DNA of 64,000 nucleotides from Stenotrophomonas maltophilia (GTDB lineage: Bacteria > Pseudomonadota > Gammaproteobacteria > Xanthomonadales > Xanthomonadaceae). Of the stretch, positions 43,545-53,096 are shown one piece after another (position 1 is the first letter of the stretch; each line of letters starts with the position of its first letter). Below the pieces are notes generated by a model. That model saw only the letters and a list, made by a program, of their open reading frames with translations. It did no database searches and was not told the origin of the DNA. The translations under genes were made by a program, and so were the position numbers. Where the stretch lies: positions 1,364,001 to 1,428,000 of the forward strand of contig NZ_NERD01000002.1 in the NCBI RefSeq assembly GCF_002799155.1, given 5' to 3'.

Positions 43545-44599
43545 TGTGCGCCGAGCAGGCGGGGCTCCGGTTCGATCGGCACGCCGAACTTCTCCAGCAC
43601 CGAGGCCGAGATGCGGCGTGCCAGCGCCAGCAGTTCAGCACCCGTGGCGTTGCCGTGGTTGACCAGTACCAGTGCATGGCTGGGGGCCACGCCGGCATCG
43701 CCTTCGCGGAAGCCCTTCCAGCCGCAGGACTCGATCATCCACGCCGCAGAGACCTTGCGCTTGTCGTCGTGCTCGGCCGGGAACACGGGCAGGTCGGGGA
43801 AGTGCTGCAGCAGCACGTCGACCTGTTCCAGCGGCAGCACCGGGTTCTTGAAGAAGCTGCCGGCGTTGCCGAGCACATCCGGATCGGGCAGCTTGCGGCG
43901 GCGGATCGCGATCACCGCATTGGCCACGTCGACCGCACCCGGCAGCTCCACGCCCTGTGCCTGCAGTTCCTCGCGGATGCCGGCGTAGTCCATGCGCAGG
44001 TCATGCAGTAGCGGCAGCTTCAGTTCGATGGCGGTGATCAGGTAGCGGTCAGGCTGCTGCTTGAACACGCTGTCGCGGTAGGCGAAGCCACATTGTTCGT
44101 TGTCCAGCCGTACCCAGGCCTGCTCCTGGCAGTCCCAGGCTTCGACCGCCTGGATGAACTCGCCGACCTGCGCGCCATAGGCGCCGATGTTCTGGATCGG
44201 TGCGGCACCGGCCGAACCGGGAATGAGGGCCAGGTTCTCGAGACCCGACAGGCCCTCCTGCAGCGACCACATCACCAGCCCGTGCCACGGCACGCCCGCA
44301 CCGGCGCGGATCACCGCATGGTCGGCACGATGTTCGAGGAAGCTGATGTCACGGTTGCCGAACACCAGCACGGTGCCCGGCAGGTCCTCGGCGATCAGTA
44401 CATTGCTGCCGGCACCCAGCACCAGCAATGGGCCGTTGGCCACCTCGGGCAGCGCCAGTACTTCCGGCAGCAGCGCGGCATCGTGCAGCTCCAGCAGCTG
44501 CGCGGCGCTCGCCTGCACATGGAAGGTATTCAGTGCCTGCAGTGGGGCATTGCGGGTGAGCGTCCAGCGCACCGGGGTGTCGCCATCGTTGGTATCCAT
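43538..44599 (-). CDS. murB: UDP-N-acetylenolpyruvoylglucosamine reductase
   Basis: A 353-residue type I MurB, the FAD/NADPH reductase that forms UDP-N-acetylmuramate in peptidoglycan synthesis. Flavin-binding [14 protein letters not shown] (about 63-76), the [20 protein letters not shown] stretch, YRDSVFK and the late [13 protein letters not shown] are diagnostic. The start at 44599 is the ATG; a GTG at 44611 overlapping the pyrD stop (GTGA) is also plausible. It follows pyrD directly. Confidence 0.93.
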   Translation of the reverse strand: MDTNDGDTPVRWTLTRNAPLQALNTFHVQASAAQLLELHDAALLPEVLALPEVANGPLLVLGAGSNVLIAEDLPGTVLVFGNRDISFLEHRADHAVIRAGAGVPWHGLVMWSLQEGLSGLENLALIPGSAGAAPIQNIGAYGAQVGEFIQAVEAWDCQEQAWVRLDNEQCGFAYRDSVFKQQPDRYLITAIELKLPLLHDLRMDYAGIREELQAQGVELPGAVDVANAVIAIRRRKLPDPDVLGNAGSFFKNPVLPLEQVDVLLQHFPDLPVFPAEHDDKRKVSAAWMIESCGWKGFREGDAGVAPSHALVLVNHGNATGAELLALARRISASVLEKFGVPIEPEPRLLGAQW

Positions 44600-44607
44600 G
44601 GGCGCGC

Positions 44608-45663
44608 TCACAGCGGCGCCACCGCGCCGCGGCTCGGCGCTTCGCGGCGGCGACGGATCGCCTCCACGCATTCGGAGACGAGGGCAGGGCCACGGAAGAT
44701 CAGGCCGCTGTAGCACTGCACCAGTGCCGCGCCTGCGGCCATCTTGGCCACGGCATCGGCGCCGGACAGGATGCCGCCGACGCCGACCAGCGGCACGGAT
44801 TCGGGCAGGCGCGAGCGCAGGCGGCGCAGCACCAGCGTGGACTGCTCCAGCACCGGCGCACCGGACAGGCCACCGGCCTCGTTGGCCAGCGGGTCGCCGG
44901 CCACCTTGCCGTGGTCGATGGTGGTGTTGGTGGCGATCACGCCGTCCACCTGCAGTTCGCCCAGCACGCGCGCGGCGGCATCGATGTCGCGGTCACTGAG
45001 GTCCGGCGCCACCTTCACCAGCATCGGCACGCGGCGACCATGCTGCGCAGCCAGGGCTTCCTGGCGGTCACGCAGCTGGCTGACCAGCTGGCGCAGTGCG
45101 GTCTCTTCCTGCAGTTCACGCAGGCCGGCGGTGTTGGGCGAGGAGATGTTGACCGTGATGTAGTCGGCCAGCGGGTACACCTTGTCCATGCAGGCGATGT
45201 AGTCGTCCACGGCCTGTTCGTTGGGGGTGTCCTTGTTCTTGCCGATGTTGATGCCGAGCAGGCCGCGGCGGTTGCGTGCGCGCTCGACGTTGCGCACCAG
45301 TGCGTCCACGCCCGCATTGTTGAAGCCCATGCGGTTGATGATCGCGTTGTGCGCCGGCAGCCGGAACAGGCGCGGCTGCGGATTGCCGGCCTGCGGGCGC
45401 GGCGTGATGGTGCCGATCTCGACGAAGCCGAACCCCAGCGCGAACAATGCATCGATGTGCTCGCCGTTCTTGTCCAGGCCGGCGGCCAGGCCGACCGGAT
45501 TGGGGAAGGTCAGCCCGAACACCGTGCTGGGCATCGGCGCGATGCGTGCGGCCAGCAGCGGCGTGGTGCCGGTGCGATAGGCCAGGTCCAGTGCGGACAG
45601 GCCGAGGCCGTGGGCGCGCTCGGCGTCGAGCGAGAACAGGAAGGGGCGGGCAAGCGAATACAT
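44608..45663 (-). CDS. pyrD: Dihydroorotate dehydrogenase (quinone), class 2
   Basis: A 351-residue class 2 dihydroorotate dehydrogenase, which makes orotate with quinone as acceptor at the inner membrane. The N-terminal amphipathic part ([20 protein letters not shown]), [13 protein letters not shown] and [20 protein letters not shown] are family hallmarks; INISSPNT marks the catalytic serine loop and [11 protein letters not shown] the FMN site. It is upstream of murB and nine bases after the methyltransferase ends. Confidence 0.95.
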   Translation of the reverse strand: MYSLARPFLFSLDAERAHGLGLSALDLAYRTGTTPLLAARIAPMPSTVFGLTFPNPVGLAAGLDKNGEHIDALFALGFGFVEIGTITPRPQAGNPQPRLFRLPAHNAIINRMGFNNAGVDALVRNVERARNRRGLLGINIGKNKDTPNEQAVDDYIACMDKVYPLADYITVNISSPNTAGLRELQEETALRQLVSQLRDRQEALAAQHGRRVPMLVKVAPDLSDRDIDAAARVLGELQVDGVIATNTTIDHGKVAGDPLANEAGGLSGAPVLEQSTLVLRRLRSRLPESVPLVGVGGILSGADAVAKMAAGAALVQCYSGLIFRGPALVSECVEAIRRRREAPSRGAVAPL

Positions 45664-45671
45664 GCGTCGGT

Positions 45672-46442
45672 TCAGTCCAGCGTGCCGAGGAAGGCTCGGG
45701 TTCGATATTCAAAAGCGACCTGGCCGTCGACCGCGTGGGCGGCGAACAGGTCCTGCAGAGCGTCGATCATCGGCGCGTGGCGCGGATGACCGGATTGGGG
45801 CGCGTAGGAGGAGGACAGCAGGCGCCCGCGCAGGGCATCGAAGTCCAGGTGCTGTACGTTTGGCAGCTCCACCATGCCGCGCAGGCCTGCGCCGAACCAG
45901 GCCTGCATGGTGGCGTCGTCCTGGTAGCGCTCGGCCACGGCGGTGTAGTCGGTGCCGTAGTCCAGCAGCAGCTGTTCGTAGCCGATCAGGAACGGACTGG
46001 CATCGAGCAGGCGCGAATTCCAGTAGATCAATACCTGGCCGCCGGGGCGCAGGATGCGCTGCCACTCGGCGCGTACCGCCACGGTGTCGAACCAATGGAA
46101 GGCCTGCGCGACGCTGACCAGGTCGACGCTGGCATCGTCCAGCGCGGTGGCCTCGGCGCGGCCGTCCACCGCACGGAACTGCGGATACCGCGGTGCCAGC
46201 CATGCTTCGGCCGCGGCCCGCATGGCCGCATTGGGCTCTACCGCGACAACGGGATGGCCGCTGGCCAGGAACAGGCGGCTGGAAATACCGGTACCGGCGC
46301 CGATGTCGGCGACACGCGCCTGCTGGCTGACACCCATCGGGCCATGCAGCCACTCCAGCAGCGCGGGTGGGTAGTCGGGCCGGTAGCGGACGTAGTCGGC
46401 GACACGGCTGCTGAAGCGTTCGGTGCTGTCGGAAGTGGTCAT
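45672..46442 (-). CDS. Class I SAM-dependent methyltransferase
   Basis: A 256-residue methyltransferase of the Rossmann type. [18 protein letters not shown] (about 37-54) is motif I, followed by [10 protein letters not shown] and [14 protein letters not shown]. The N-terminus [21 protein letters not shown] is typical of the ubiE/Methyltransf_11 group. Substrate unknown. It lies between the DUF4190 gene and pyrD in the same direction with short gaps. Confidence 0.85.
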   Translation of the reverse strand: MTTSDSTERFSSRVADYVRYRPDYPPALLEWLHGPMGVSQQARVADIGAGTGISSRLFLASGHPVVAVEPNAAMRAAAEAWLAPRYPQFRAVDGRAEATALDDASVDLVSVAQAFHWFDTVAVRAEWQRILRPGGQVLIYWNSRLLDASPFLIGYEQLLLDYGTDYTAVAERYQDDATMQAWFGAGLRGMVELPNVQHLDFDALRGRLLSSSYAPQSGHPRHAPMIDALQDLFAAHAVDGQVAFEYRTRAFLGTLD

Positions 46443-46446
46443 GGCG

Positions 46447-46731
46447 TCAGTTCGACACCGCCGCCAGCCAGGCCAGGCCGCCGAAGAACAGGATGAAGAC
46501 CAGGATGGCGGCGATCACGGCGCCGGCCATCACCCAGCCCAGCACCAGGCCGGTGACGGCCAGGCCATCGCCTTCCAGTTCGTGCGGGCGGCGACGGATT
46601 TCGGCGCGGGCCATGTGGCCGGTGATGATGGCCACGATGCTGGCCACGAAGGGCAGGACGGTCCAGCTGGCGATGCCCATGACCAGGCTGACCACGGCCA
46701 GGGCGCTTGTCTGTCGGGGTGCCACGCTCAT
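46447..46731 (-). CDS. DUF4190 membrane protein
   Basis: A 94-residue DUF4190 protein with two membrane helices (ALAVVSLVMGIASWTVLPFV and LAVTGLVLGWVMAGAVIAAI) around GHMARAEIRR. The start at 46731 has the strong ribosome site AAGGAGG, so the longer frame is rejected. Function unknown; family members adjoin stress or envelope genes. Two perfect hairpins lie upstream. Confidence 0.8.
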   Translation of the reverse strand: MSVAPRQTSALAVVSLVMGIASWTVLPFVASIVAIITGHMARAEIRRRPHELEGDGLAVTGLVLGWVMAGAVIAAILVFILFFGGLAWLAAVSN

Positions 46732-46808
46732 CGGGGTCCTCCTTGGCAGTGTGCACATGATAGTGCGTCTGCCCCGGCAATCCCATGCCCGGCGGATACG
46801 ATGGCAAG

Positions 46809-46851
46809 CGTCGACCCTGGTCGACGAAAGGCATGCCAACCCGGGTTGGCA
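46809..46851. repeat. Tandem hairpins between co-directional genes
   Basis: CGTCGAC-CCTG-GTCGACG (46809-46826) is followed by the perfect 18-bp palindrome TGCCAACCCGGGTTGGCA (46834-46851). They lie between the SDR stop and the DUF4190 start and may act as a REP-type or terminator pair. Confidence 0.65.
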
Positions 46852-46869
46852 GTTACCGGAGTGCCGGTG

Positions 46870-47673
46870 TCAGCCCATCAACACCTGGCCGCCATCCACG
46901 TTGAGCACGCTGCCAGTGACCCAGCGCGCCAGCGGCGAGCACAGGAACAGGGCGGCGTCGGCGATCTCGCGCGGGTGGCCAAAGCGGCCGAACGGAATCT
47001 TCGCCAGGGTGCCGTGGTACAGCGCCGGGTCTTCGTTGCGGCGGCGGTCCCAGAGGCCGTCATCGAACTCGATCGAGCCCGGCGCGATGGCATTTACCCG
47101 GATCCGGTCCTTGGCCAGCGCCAGCGCCTGCGAGGTGGTGTAGTGCGAAAGCGCGGCCTTGGCGGCGGCATAGGGTGCGCCACCGGGACGCGGCTGCTGC
47201 GCGGCAATCGAAGACAGGTTGAGGATGCAGGCATCGCCGGAGGCGCGCAGCCACGGCAGTGCCAGGCGTGAGGCGCGCACGGCGGCCATCAGGTCGATCT
47301 GCAGGCTGGCGGCCCAGCCGTCCTCGTCGTCGGCCATGCCGTAGCCGGTGGCGTTGTTGACCAGCACGTCAATGCCACCGAGCGCGTCGGCAGCGGCCTG
47401 CAGCCAGGCCTGGATCTGGCCGGGGTCGGCCAGATCGGCGGAAAACGCGTGCAGTTCGAAGCCCTGCGCCCGTGCATCGGTGCGCAGGGCATCCAGACCG
47501 GCCTGGCCGCGCGCGCAGACCGCGACCTGCGCGCCGGCGCAGGCAAACGCCAGCGCCATTTCACGGCCAATGCCCTTGCTGCCGCCGGCGATCAGCACGC
47601 GGCGCCCGCTGAAATCGAGGGTCGGAACCCCGGAGGGGCTCTGACCCATGGACGTGTCCGCGTCGTTTGCCAT
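46870..47673 (-). CDS. Short-chain dehydrogenase/reductase
   Basis: A 267-residue classical SDR. GGSKGIGREMALAFACAGA (about 30-48), NNATGYG, LNLSSIAA (catalytic serine), YAAAKAALSH (Tyr-x3-Lys) and NAIAPGSIEFDD are complete, so it should be active with NAD(P). The start at 47673 overlaps the aldehyde dehydrogenase stop (TGATG). The pairing suggests a linked oxidation step, possibly in lysine or amine breakdown, but the substrate is not known. Confidence 0.88.
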   Translation of the reverse strand: MANDADTSMGQSPSGVPTLDFSGRRVLIAGGSKGIGREMALAFACAGAQVAVCARGQAGLDALRTDARAQGFELHAFSADLADPGQIQAWLQAAADALGGIDVLVNNATGYGMADDEDGWAASLQIDLMAAVRASRLALPWLRASGDACILNLSSIAAQQPRPGGAPYAAAKAALSHYTTSQALALAKDRIRVNAIAPGSIEFDDGLWDRRRNEDPALYHGTLAKIPFGRFGHPREIADAALFLCSPLARWVTGSVLNVDGGQVLMG

Positions 47674-49205
47674 CACAGGTCGAACTTGATGCCCTGGGCC
47701 AGCGGCAGCGAATCCGAATAGTTGATGGTGTTGGTCTGGCGGCGCATGTAGACCTTCCATGCATCCGAACCGGACTCGCGGCCACCGCCGGTGTCCTTCT
47801 CGCCACCGAAGGCGCCGCCGATCTCCGCACCGGACGTGCCGATGTTGATGTTGGCGATGCCGCAGTCGCTGCCGGCGGCCGACAGGAACTTCTCGGCGGT
47901 CTTCAGGTTCTGGGTGAAGATCGAGGACGACAGGCCCTGCGGCACGCCGTTCTGCATGTCGATGGCTTCGTCGATGCTGTCGTACGGCATCACGTACAGG
48001 ATCGGCGCGAAGGTTTCGTGCTGGACCACGGCGTCGCTGTTCTTCAGGCCGGAGACGATCGCCGGCAGCACGAAGTTGCCGGCGCGGTCGATGCGGGTGC
48101 CGCCGGTTTCGATGGTGCCGCCGGCGGCCTTGGCCTGGGCGATCGCATCGAGGAACTGCTGCACGGCGCCGTCGCTGTTGAGCGGGCCCATCAGGTTGGC
48201 GGCGTCGGTCGGGTCGCCGATCTTGCCTTCCACCTGCTTGTAGGCCTTGACCAGGGTGGCCAGCACGTCGGCGTAGATCGAGCGGTGCACGATCAGGCGG
48301 CGGGTGGTGGTGCAGCGCTGGCCGGCGGTGCCGACGGCGCCGAACACGATACCCGGCACGGCCAGCTTCAGGTCGGCGGTTTCGTCCAGGATGATGGCGT
48401 TGTTGCCGCCGAGTTCCAGCAGGCAGCGGCCGAGACGGCGTGCGACCTTCTCGTTGACGGTGCGGCCGACCTGGGTCGACCCGGTGAAGCTGATCAGCGG
48501 CACGCGACGGTCATCGACCATCTTTTCCGACAGCGCGGTGCCGGCATCGTTGATCAGGAAGAAGATGTCCGGGAAGCCGGCTTCGCGCAGGGCGTCGTTG
48601 CAGATCTTCAGCGAGGCGATGGCGGTCAGCGGCGTCTTGTTGGACGGCTTCCAGATGCACACGTCGCCACAGATGGCGGCCAGGAAGGAATTCCAGCTCC
48701 ACACCGCGACCGGGAAGTTGAAGGCCGAGATGATGCCGACCAGGCCCAGCGGGTGGTACTGCTCGTACATGCGGTGGCCGGGGCGCTCGGAATGCATCGT
48801 GTAGCCGTACAGCATGCGGCTCTGGCCCACGGCGAAATCGGCGATGTCGATCATCTCCTGCACTTCGCCATCACCTTCCGGCTTGCTCTTGCCCATTTCC
48901 AGGGCAACCAGCGAGCCCAGGGCGTCCTTGTGCCTGCGCAGCGCTTCGCCGCACAGGCGCACGGCTTCACCGCGGCGCGGAGCCGGCGTGGTGCGCCAGG
49001 CCTTGAAGGCTTCCTGGGCGCGGGCGACGACGGTCTCGTACTCGGCCTCGGTGGTCGCGCGGACCTGCGCGATCGGCTCGCCGGTGGTCGGGTTGACCGG
49101 GGTGATCAGCTCACCGCTGGTCGCGCTCGACCACTCCCCGTTGCCCAGGTACGTGCCAGCGTTGATCGCGTCCAGGCCAAGGGACTTGAGCAGCTCGGAA
49201 GACAT
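47673..49205 (-). CDS. amaB: L-aminoadipate-semialdehyde dehydrogenase (ALDH7 family)
   Basis: A 510-residue aldehyde dehydrogenase of the ALDH7 (antiquitin) family, which oxidises alpha-aminoadipic semialdehyde in lysine breakdown. [14 protein letters not shown] holds the general base, [12 protein letters not shown] the catalytic cysteine, and [14 protein letters not shown] the cofactor pocket. The C-terminal [20 protein letters not shown] is typical of this group. It is followed by an overlapping SDR gene. Confidence 0.92.
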   Translation of the reverse strand: MSSELLKSLGLDAINAGTYLGNGEWSSATSGELITPVNPTTGEPIAQVRATTEAEYETVVARAQEAFKAWRTTPAPRRGEAVRLCGEALRRHKDALGSLVALEMGKSKPEGDGEVQEMIDIADFAVGQSRMLYGYTMHSERPGHRMYEQYHPLGLVGIISAFNFPVAVWSWNSFLAAICGDVCIWKPSNKTPLTAIASLKICNDALREAGFPDIFFLINDAGTALSEKMVDDRRVPLISFTGSTQVGRTVNEKVARRLGRCLLELGGNNAIILDETADLKLAVPGIVFGAVGTAGQRCTTTRRLIVHRSIYADVLATLVKAYKQVEGKIGDPTDAANLMGPLNSDGAVQQFLDAIAQAKAAGGTIETGGTRIDRAGNFVLPAIVSGLKNSDAVVQHETFAPILYVMPYDSIDEAIDMQNGVPQGLSSSIFTQNLKTAEKFLSAAGSDCGIANINIGTSGAEIGGAFGGEKDTGGGRESGSDAWKVYMRRQTNTINYSDSLPLAQGIKFDL

Positions 49206-49388
49206 GCAGACTCCTGTGTTTCGTTACGTTGTTTGGCGCCATCGCGGGCAGGTGGGGGACGCGATGAACTGAATCGCCGATGGTAGCAGAGCGCCCTGTC
49301 CGGCCATGGTGCAACGCGCCAGCCGGGCGGGGCCGAACATGAATGCTTGGAGGGCAGGGCACGTTGCCTGTAAACTTCCCGGCTGCAT

Positions 49389-49465
49389 GGCCCCGTAGCT
49401 CAGCTGGATAGAGCGTCCCCCTCCTAAGGGGAAGGTCGCCCGTTCGAATCGGGCCGGGGTCACCA
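49389..49465 (+). tRNA. tRNA-Arg (anticodon CCT)
   Basis: A 77-base tRNA. Acceptor GGCCCCG pairs with CGGGGTC; the D arm is GCTCAGCTGGATAGAGC, the anticodon loop CTCCTAA (CCT) and the T arm CGGGC... around TTCGAATC; CCA is encoded. It reads AGG codons. Its 3' 38 bases are repeated at 52128-52165, so it served as an insertion site. Confidence 0.95.
49426..49463 (+). repeat. attL: 38-bp tRNA-Arg 3' direct repeat, copy 1
   Basis: The tRNA 3' end from AAGGGGAAGG to GGGGTCAC. It is identical to 52128-52165. Confidence 0.9.
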
Positions 49466-49612
49466 CAAATCAATCACTTAGGTTGATGGCGAGGAGTTCG
49501 AGCCGCCACACTGCGGCGTGAGATTGCACCCGTTTGGTACACATGGCACAGGAGCGAAGCGACTCCCGATTTCAACGAAACCGTTGACGGTCGGCGTGGG
49601 TATGCTCGGCGA

Positions 49613-49816
49613 CTATTGAGCTCGCATTTCACCTTGGCCGCCGTCCTCAAGATCGGTGAAGGCGGCAGTGAGTCCGACCACTTGCGCCACATAACTATCC
49701 CGAGTGAAGGACAGCTCTGGAATCTGACCACGTTGGCGCTTAAATCCTCGGACCATCAGAGAGGTGTACGCCAGCTTGTCAATGGCTGAAAACTCGAGAC
49801 TTTGTGCTGAGCTCAT
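49613..49816 (-). CDS. Small hypothetical protein in tRNA-Arg island
   Basis: A 67-residue ORF (MSSAQSLEFSAIDKLAYTSL...). The start at 49816 has GGAGA six bases upstream and is preferred to 49831. It has no recognisable motif. It is uncertain whether this is a gene. Confidence 0.35.
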   Translation of the reverse strand: MSSAQSLEFSAIDKLAYTSLMVRGFKRQRGQIPELSFTRDSYVAQVVGLTAAFTDLEDGGQGEMRAQ

Positions 49817-49996
49817 CAGCGCTCTCCACATGTCCTGCGCATCGGTTTGTCCGGTGACAGGGGTCAGCGGTCGGAAGGAGTGCGCGATCGTGTCGTCAGA
49901 GCTGAGCCGAATGTTTCGCGCTGTAGTGGTTCACCTGACTGTTCCAACCCAAAGATGCATGCGAGCATCGAGGCTCAAACACTCAAGGAAGACAGC

Positions 49997-50500
49997 ATGA
50001 GCGTCCGTACTGCAGCGGCCCCGTCTGCCAACGAAATACCAGGGCCTATCCGTGGATTTAAGGAGATCGCCGATGCCGTTGTTGCCCTCGCGGCGTTCGC
50101 GACGGGCCCAGCGATCCTCTTTCTCGCAATGGACCCGCTTGTTGCCTACGTGCCTGGAATCTCGGCGGAGTGGGCATCGTTCTTTCTGATAGTCGCCGCT
50201 ATCGCTGTACCGTCGTGCCCCGCCATCAGCTTCATTACAGGGTTCAGGCCGCAAAGAACGGATGATAAGGCGTCGAAGCGGCGCCTCAGGGCCATTTTGG
50301 GTGTTTTGGCCCTGTCGTTGGTGTTGAATGTTCTCGCGGTATTGTGGAATGACGGTGCCAAAGAGCATCGGCGTAAGCTCGATCAGGTGGCCACGCAGCA
50401 AAAGCAAGCTGATATCGAACGGGATCGGGCAACTCTTGTGCAGGCTGTTTCTGCTGCGGTTGAAAAAGGGCTTCGCGACGGAGGGAAGTGCTCGCCATAA
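49997..50500 (+). CDS. Membrane protein with C-terminal helix, tRNA-Arg island
   Basis: A 167-residue hypothetical protein. Three membrane helices are likely (VVALAAFATGPAILFLAMDP, EWASFFLIVAAIAVPSCPA, AILGVLALSLVLNVLAVLW), followed by a charged helical tail (KQADIERDRATLVQAVSAAV). The ATG at 49997 has AAGGAAG upstream. No family is recognised. Confidence 0.6.
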   Translation: MSVRTAAAPSANEIPGPIRGFKEIADAVVALAAFATGPAILFLAMDPLVAYVPGISAEWASFFLIVAAIAVPSCPAISFITGFRPQRTDDKASKRRLRAILGVLALSLVLNVLAVLWNDGAKEHRRKLDQVATQQKQADIERDRATLVQAVSAAVEKGLRDGGKCSP

Positions 50501-50526
50501 CTGGCAGCTACCTGGGACAGTTGTAG

Positions 50527-50868
50527 CGCGTTGAGTCTTGCAGTGGTGCCGCCAACGTCCGGCAGGCGAAGCACTACGCCGAGCGCTGGTGTGCGGCCAG
50601 GCTGTATCCCGAGCTGCCGCTGCGTCAGGCCGTCGCCCGGCTGACCGACAGTGCGCCGATCAAGCTGGAGCCGCCGCTGCCCGGCCTGCCGCCAAGCCGT
50701 GAGCAGCAGCAACAGGCCCGGCACCTTGCCGAGGCCGGGTGGTTGGCACGAATCAAGGAGGCGCTCAAGCCGCGCCTACCGCCGAAGGAGACCAAGCCCA
50801 GGGCGAGGGATCCCATGAAGGCGTGGGTCAAGGCAGGAAGAGAGCAGCTGTCCCGCGCTCGAATCTGA
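50527..50868 (+). pseudogene. 5'-truncated ORF remnant in island
   Basis: The frame is open from just after a TAG (50524-50526) to TGA at 50866-50868 and reads coherent sequence (AANVRQAKHYAERWCAARLY, then PELPLRQAVARLTDS, ending KAWVKAGREQLSRARI), but no start codon precedes the conserved-looking part. It resembles the C-terminal end of a phage or plasmid replication or modification protein; I cannot name it. Confidence 0.45.
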
Positions 50869-50935
50869 TCCCCCGTTCAGGGGAGGCGGTCGACGCAAAC
50901 TGCTTGCCACACTTGCCCTTTCACCAGAGAGAGCA

Positions 50936-51382
50936 ATGATGAGCGCTACCAATCGGAAGACCGCCAGCTTCGGAGTGCCGTGGGAGTCGGCCTACGGGTA
51001 CGTACAGGCCGTCCGCGTCAACAACACGATCTTCGTGTCCGGCCAGCTCTCGCACACGCCGCAGGGGGAGCTGGTCGCGCCGGCGGAGTTGGGGGCTGAA
51101 GGCAGGCCCGCCAACTTCGACACCATGGAAGCCCAGATGAGGCGCACTTACGAGAACGCCCAGGTGCTGCTGGCAGAACTGGGCGGGTCGCTTGTGGACG
51201 TGGTCGAGGAAACGCTGTTCGTTATCGACGTGCCCGCGGCCTTCGCGGCAAGTGGCAAGGTCCGGCCGGCCGTGTATGGCCAGCCAGTGCCGCATGTGGC
51301 CAGCAACCTCATTGGGGTTTCGGCGCTGGCCTTCCCCGAGCAGCTGATTGAGATTGCCTTCCGAGCGGAAGTCCAAGGTTAA
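50936..51382 (+). CDS. RidA/YjgF-family protein
   Basis: A 148-residue RidA-like protein. VRVNNTIFVSGQLSHTPQGE (about 30-49), FDTMEAQMRRTYENAQVLLAELGGS and GKVRPAVYGQPVPHVASNLI are the family blocks, with the late arginine (FRAEV) replaced in context. RidA proteins hydrolyse reactive enamines or imines. There are two tandem ATG codons (50936 and 50939); both follow GAGAGAGC. It is the most intact gene on this island. Confidence 0.8.
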   Translation: MMSATNRKTASFGVPWESAYGYVQAVRVNNTIFVSGQLSHTPQGELVAPAELGAEGRPANFDTMEAQMRRTYENAQVLLAELGGSLVDVVEETLFVIDVPAAFAASGKVRPAVYGQPVPHVASNLIGVSALAFPEQLIEIAFRAEVQG

Positions 51383-51500
51383 GGTACTATGTGGGCGGGG
51401 CTTGCTCCGCCCGTTCCTTGTTCCGAGCAGGTCGCCACCGATGGGCCCTACGAGCGCCTCGGCCCGAACAAAGCCAGGACGATTTCCAGCGTTCCGTACG

Positions 51501-51963
51501 CTACTTCTCCGCAGCCGGCTTGGCGCGGGGCTTCAATCCGAAGCTCACGCCCATCCGGTTGATCGCATTCATGGCCGCAATGGTGAGCGTGAGGTCGACC
51601 AGGTCCTTCTGGCCGAATACTGCCGCAATCTTTTCGTACGCCTCATCAGATGCATTGGGTTTCGCTCACGAGCGTCATTTCCTCTGCCCATTCCAGTGCG
51701 GCGCGCTCTGGTTTCGAGAATAGATAGGCAGCCTCGTGACAAACAGGCAGGAGAACGATTGTGTCGAAGGGCATGCCTTCCTTGAGCAAATCGCGCGTGT
51801 GGATATCAATGCAGTGCGCGCATCCGTTTAGCTGGGAAACGCGCAGGAACACTGGATGTACCAATTTTTCGGGTAGCGATGTGCCAGTGGTCACAAACTG
51901 ATGCAGCTGTCCAAAGGCTTTGGCGGCCTCCGGGGAGGCTACAAATCAATTTGCTCGGTTCAT
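51501..51963 (-). pseudogene. AhpD-like (carboxymuconolactone decarboxylase) gene, broken
   Basis: Parts of an AhpD-like protein in two frames. From 51963 it reads MNRAN, then a TGA at codon 6 (51946-51948), then FVASPEAAKAFGQLHQFVTT and RVSQLNGCAHCIDIHTRDLL with the CxxC-x3-H centre. Near 51650 a one-base insertion in a CCC run shifts the frame; the rest (ASDEAYEKIAAVFGQKDLVD to NRMGVSFGLK) ends at TAG 51501-51503. A shorter ORF from 51894 keeps the redox motif only. Likely inactive. Confidence 0.75.
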
Positions 51964-52127
51964 CCATATCATCCTTTTGCTGTGGAGGCGGACCGGAATC
52001 GGTCCGCCTGGAGAATGAGACGCCGAGCGGCGGACGTTCGTGACAACGTCGTTGAGGAAAATGGCACAGCTTTGGCACAGTCCGGTCCAAGGCCTTTGCT
52101 ACGTATAGCCGAGTCGCCCCCCACCTC

Positions 52128-52165
52128 AAGGGGAAGGTCGCCCGTTCGAATCGGGCCGGGGTCAC
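52128..52165 (+). repeat. attR: 38-bp tRNA-Arg 3' direct repeat, copy 2
   Basis: Identical to 49426-49463, without the rest of the tRNA. Confidence 0.9.
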
Positions 52166-52245
52166 TATGTTCGCGGCGCCACGTCCGAGCGCCGCCCGCG
52201 AGGTCACTCGGATATGCTGGCGCCTCGCCACGCGATCCGCCCGCC

Positions 52246-52710
52246 ATGGACCACCGCCTGCAGCCCGTGCAACCCCAGGACTACGCACTCATCGCCGCGT
52301 GGCTGGATTCGGCCGCAGGCACGCTGTGCTGGGCCGGGCCAGGCGTGCCCTATCCACTGCCACCCGATCGGTTCGAGCGCGTATTGCAGCTGCGCGAACG
52401 CCCGGGGTGGCTGCTGCTGGACGCAAGCGACCAGCGCGTGGGTTTCGGCCAGGCCTGGTCCACGCAGCCGGGCACCGTCCATCTGGGCCGCCTGCTGGTT
52501 GCGCCGCAGGCGCGGGGCCGCGGTCTCGGGCGTGGGTTGGTACAGGCGCTGATCGTGCAGGCGTTGCAGGCTGATGCCGTTGAACGGCTGACCTTGCGGG
52601 TCTATCGAGACAATGCCGCCGCAGTTGCGTTGTACCGCTCCCTCGGCTTCGAGCCGGTGGACGCTGCATCCACGCCGGCGCTGCTGTTCATGCAGCAGGC
52701 CCGGCGCTGA
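52246..52710 (+). CDS. GNAT-family acetyltransferase
   Basis: A 154-residue GNAT protein. VHLGRLLVAPQARGRGLGRG (about 82-101) is the acetyl-CoA motif and VYRDNAAAVALYRSLGFEPV (about 122-141) is motif B. The ATG at 52246 is selected; the longer frame would start inside the island's att site. It lies just beyond the island's right end. Substrate unknown. Confidence 0.8.
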   Translation: MDHRLQPVQPQDYALIAAWLDSAAGTLCWAGPGVPYPLPPDRFERVLQLRERPGWLLLDASDQRVGFGQAWSTQPGTVHLGRLLVAPQARGRGLGRGLVQALIVQALQADAVERLTLRVYRDNAAAVALYRSLGFEPVDAASTPALLFMQQARR

Positions 52711-52736
52711 GCATGGCCACGCAGGCCGGTACGCCT

Positions 52737-53096
52737 TCAGTCCTGCTTGAGCAGCTCCACCAGCTGGCGCAGCCGATAGGGCTTGGGCAGGAACTCGACC
52801 TGCTCCGGCAGCGGCGGCAGCTGCGAGCGCGCATAGCCGGAGGACAGGATCATCCGCGCCTGCGGCTGTTCGCGGGCGACGTGCTCGCTCAGTTCGATGC
52901 CAGACATGCCGTTGGGCATGCTGATATCGCTGAACACCACATCGAAACGCGCCTCGCCCTTGAGCAGTTCCGCCGCCTCGTGGCCATCGGCGGTGGTGGC
53001 CACCTCGATGCCGAAATCGCGCAGGGCCAGGCCGATCATCTCGCGCAGATCGTTCTGGTCCTCCACCATCAATACGCGGATCGGTTCATCGGTCAT
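52737..53096 (-). CDS. Single-domain response regulator
   Basis: A 119-residue receiver domain without output domain. EDQND near the N-terminus, the phospho-acceptor D in VVFSDISMPNG and the lysine in FLPKPYR are conserved. It overlaps the sensor kinase gene upstream by 11 bases, so the pair form one two-component unit. Confidence 0.9.
   Translation of the reverse strand: MTDEPIRVLMVEDQNDLREMIGLALRDFGIEVATTADGHEAAELLKGEARFDVVFSDISMPNGMSGIELSEHVAREQPQARMILSSGYARSQLPPLPEQVEFLPKPYRLRQLVELLKQD

Larger units (their letters stand above)
49464..52165. mobile_element. Small genomic island in tRNA-Arg, no integrase left
   Basis: A 2.7-kb insertion bounded by perfect 38-bp repeats of the tRNA 3' end (49426-49463 and 52128-52165), the usual footprint of tyrosine-recombinase islands. 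It carries a small hypothetical ORF, a membrane protein, a 5'-truncated ORF, a RidA-like gene and an AhpD-like pseudogene. No integrase frame is seen on either strand, so it appears to be a deletion remnant. Confidence 0.85.
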
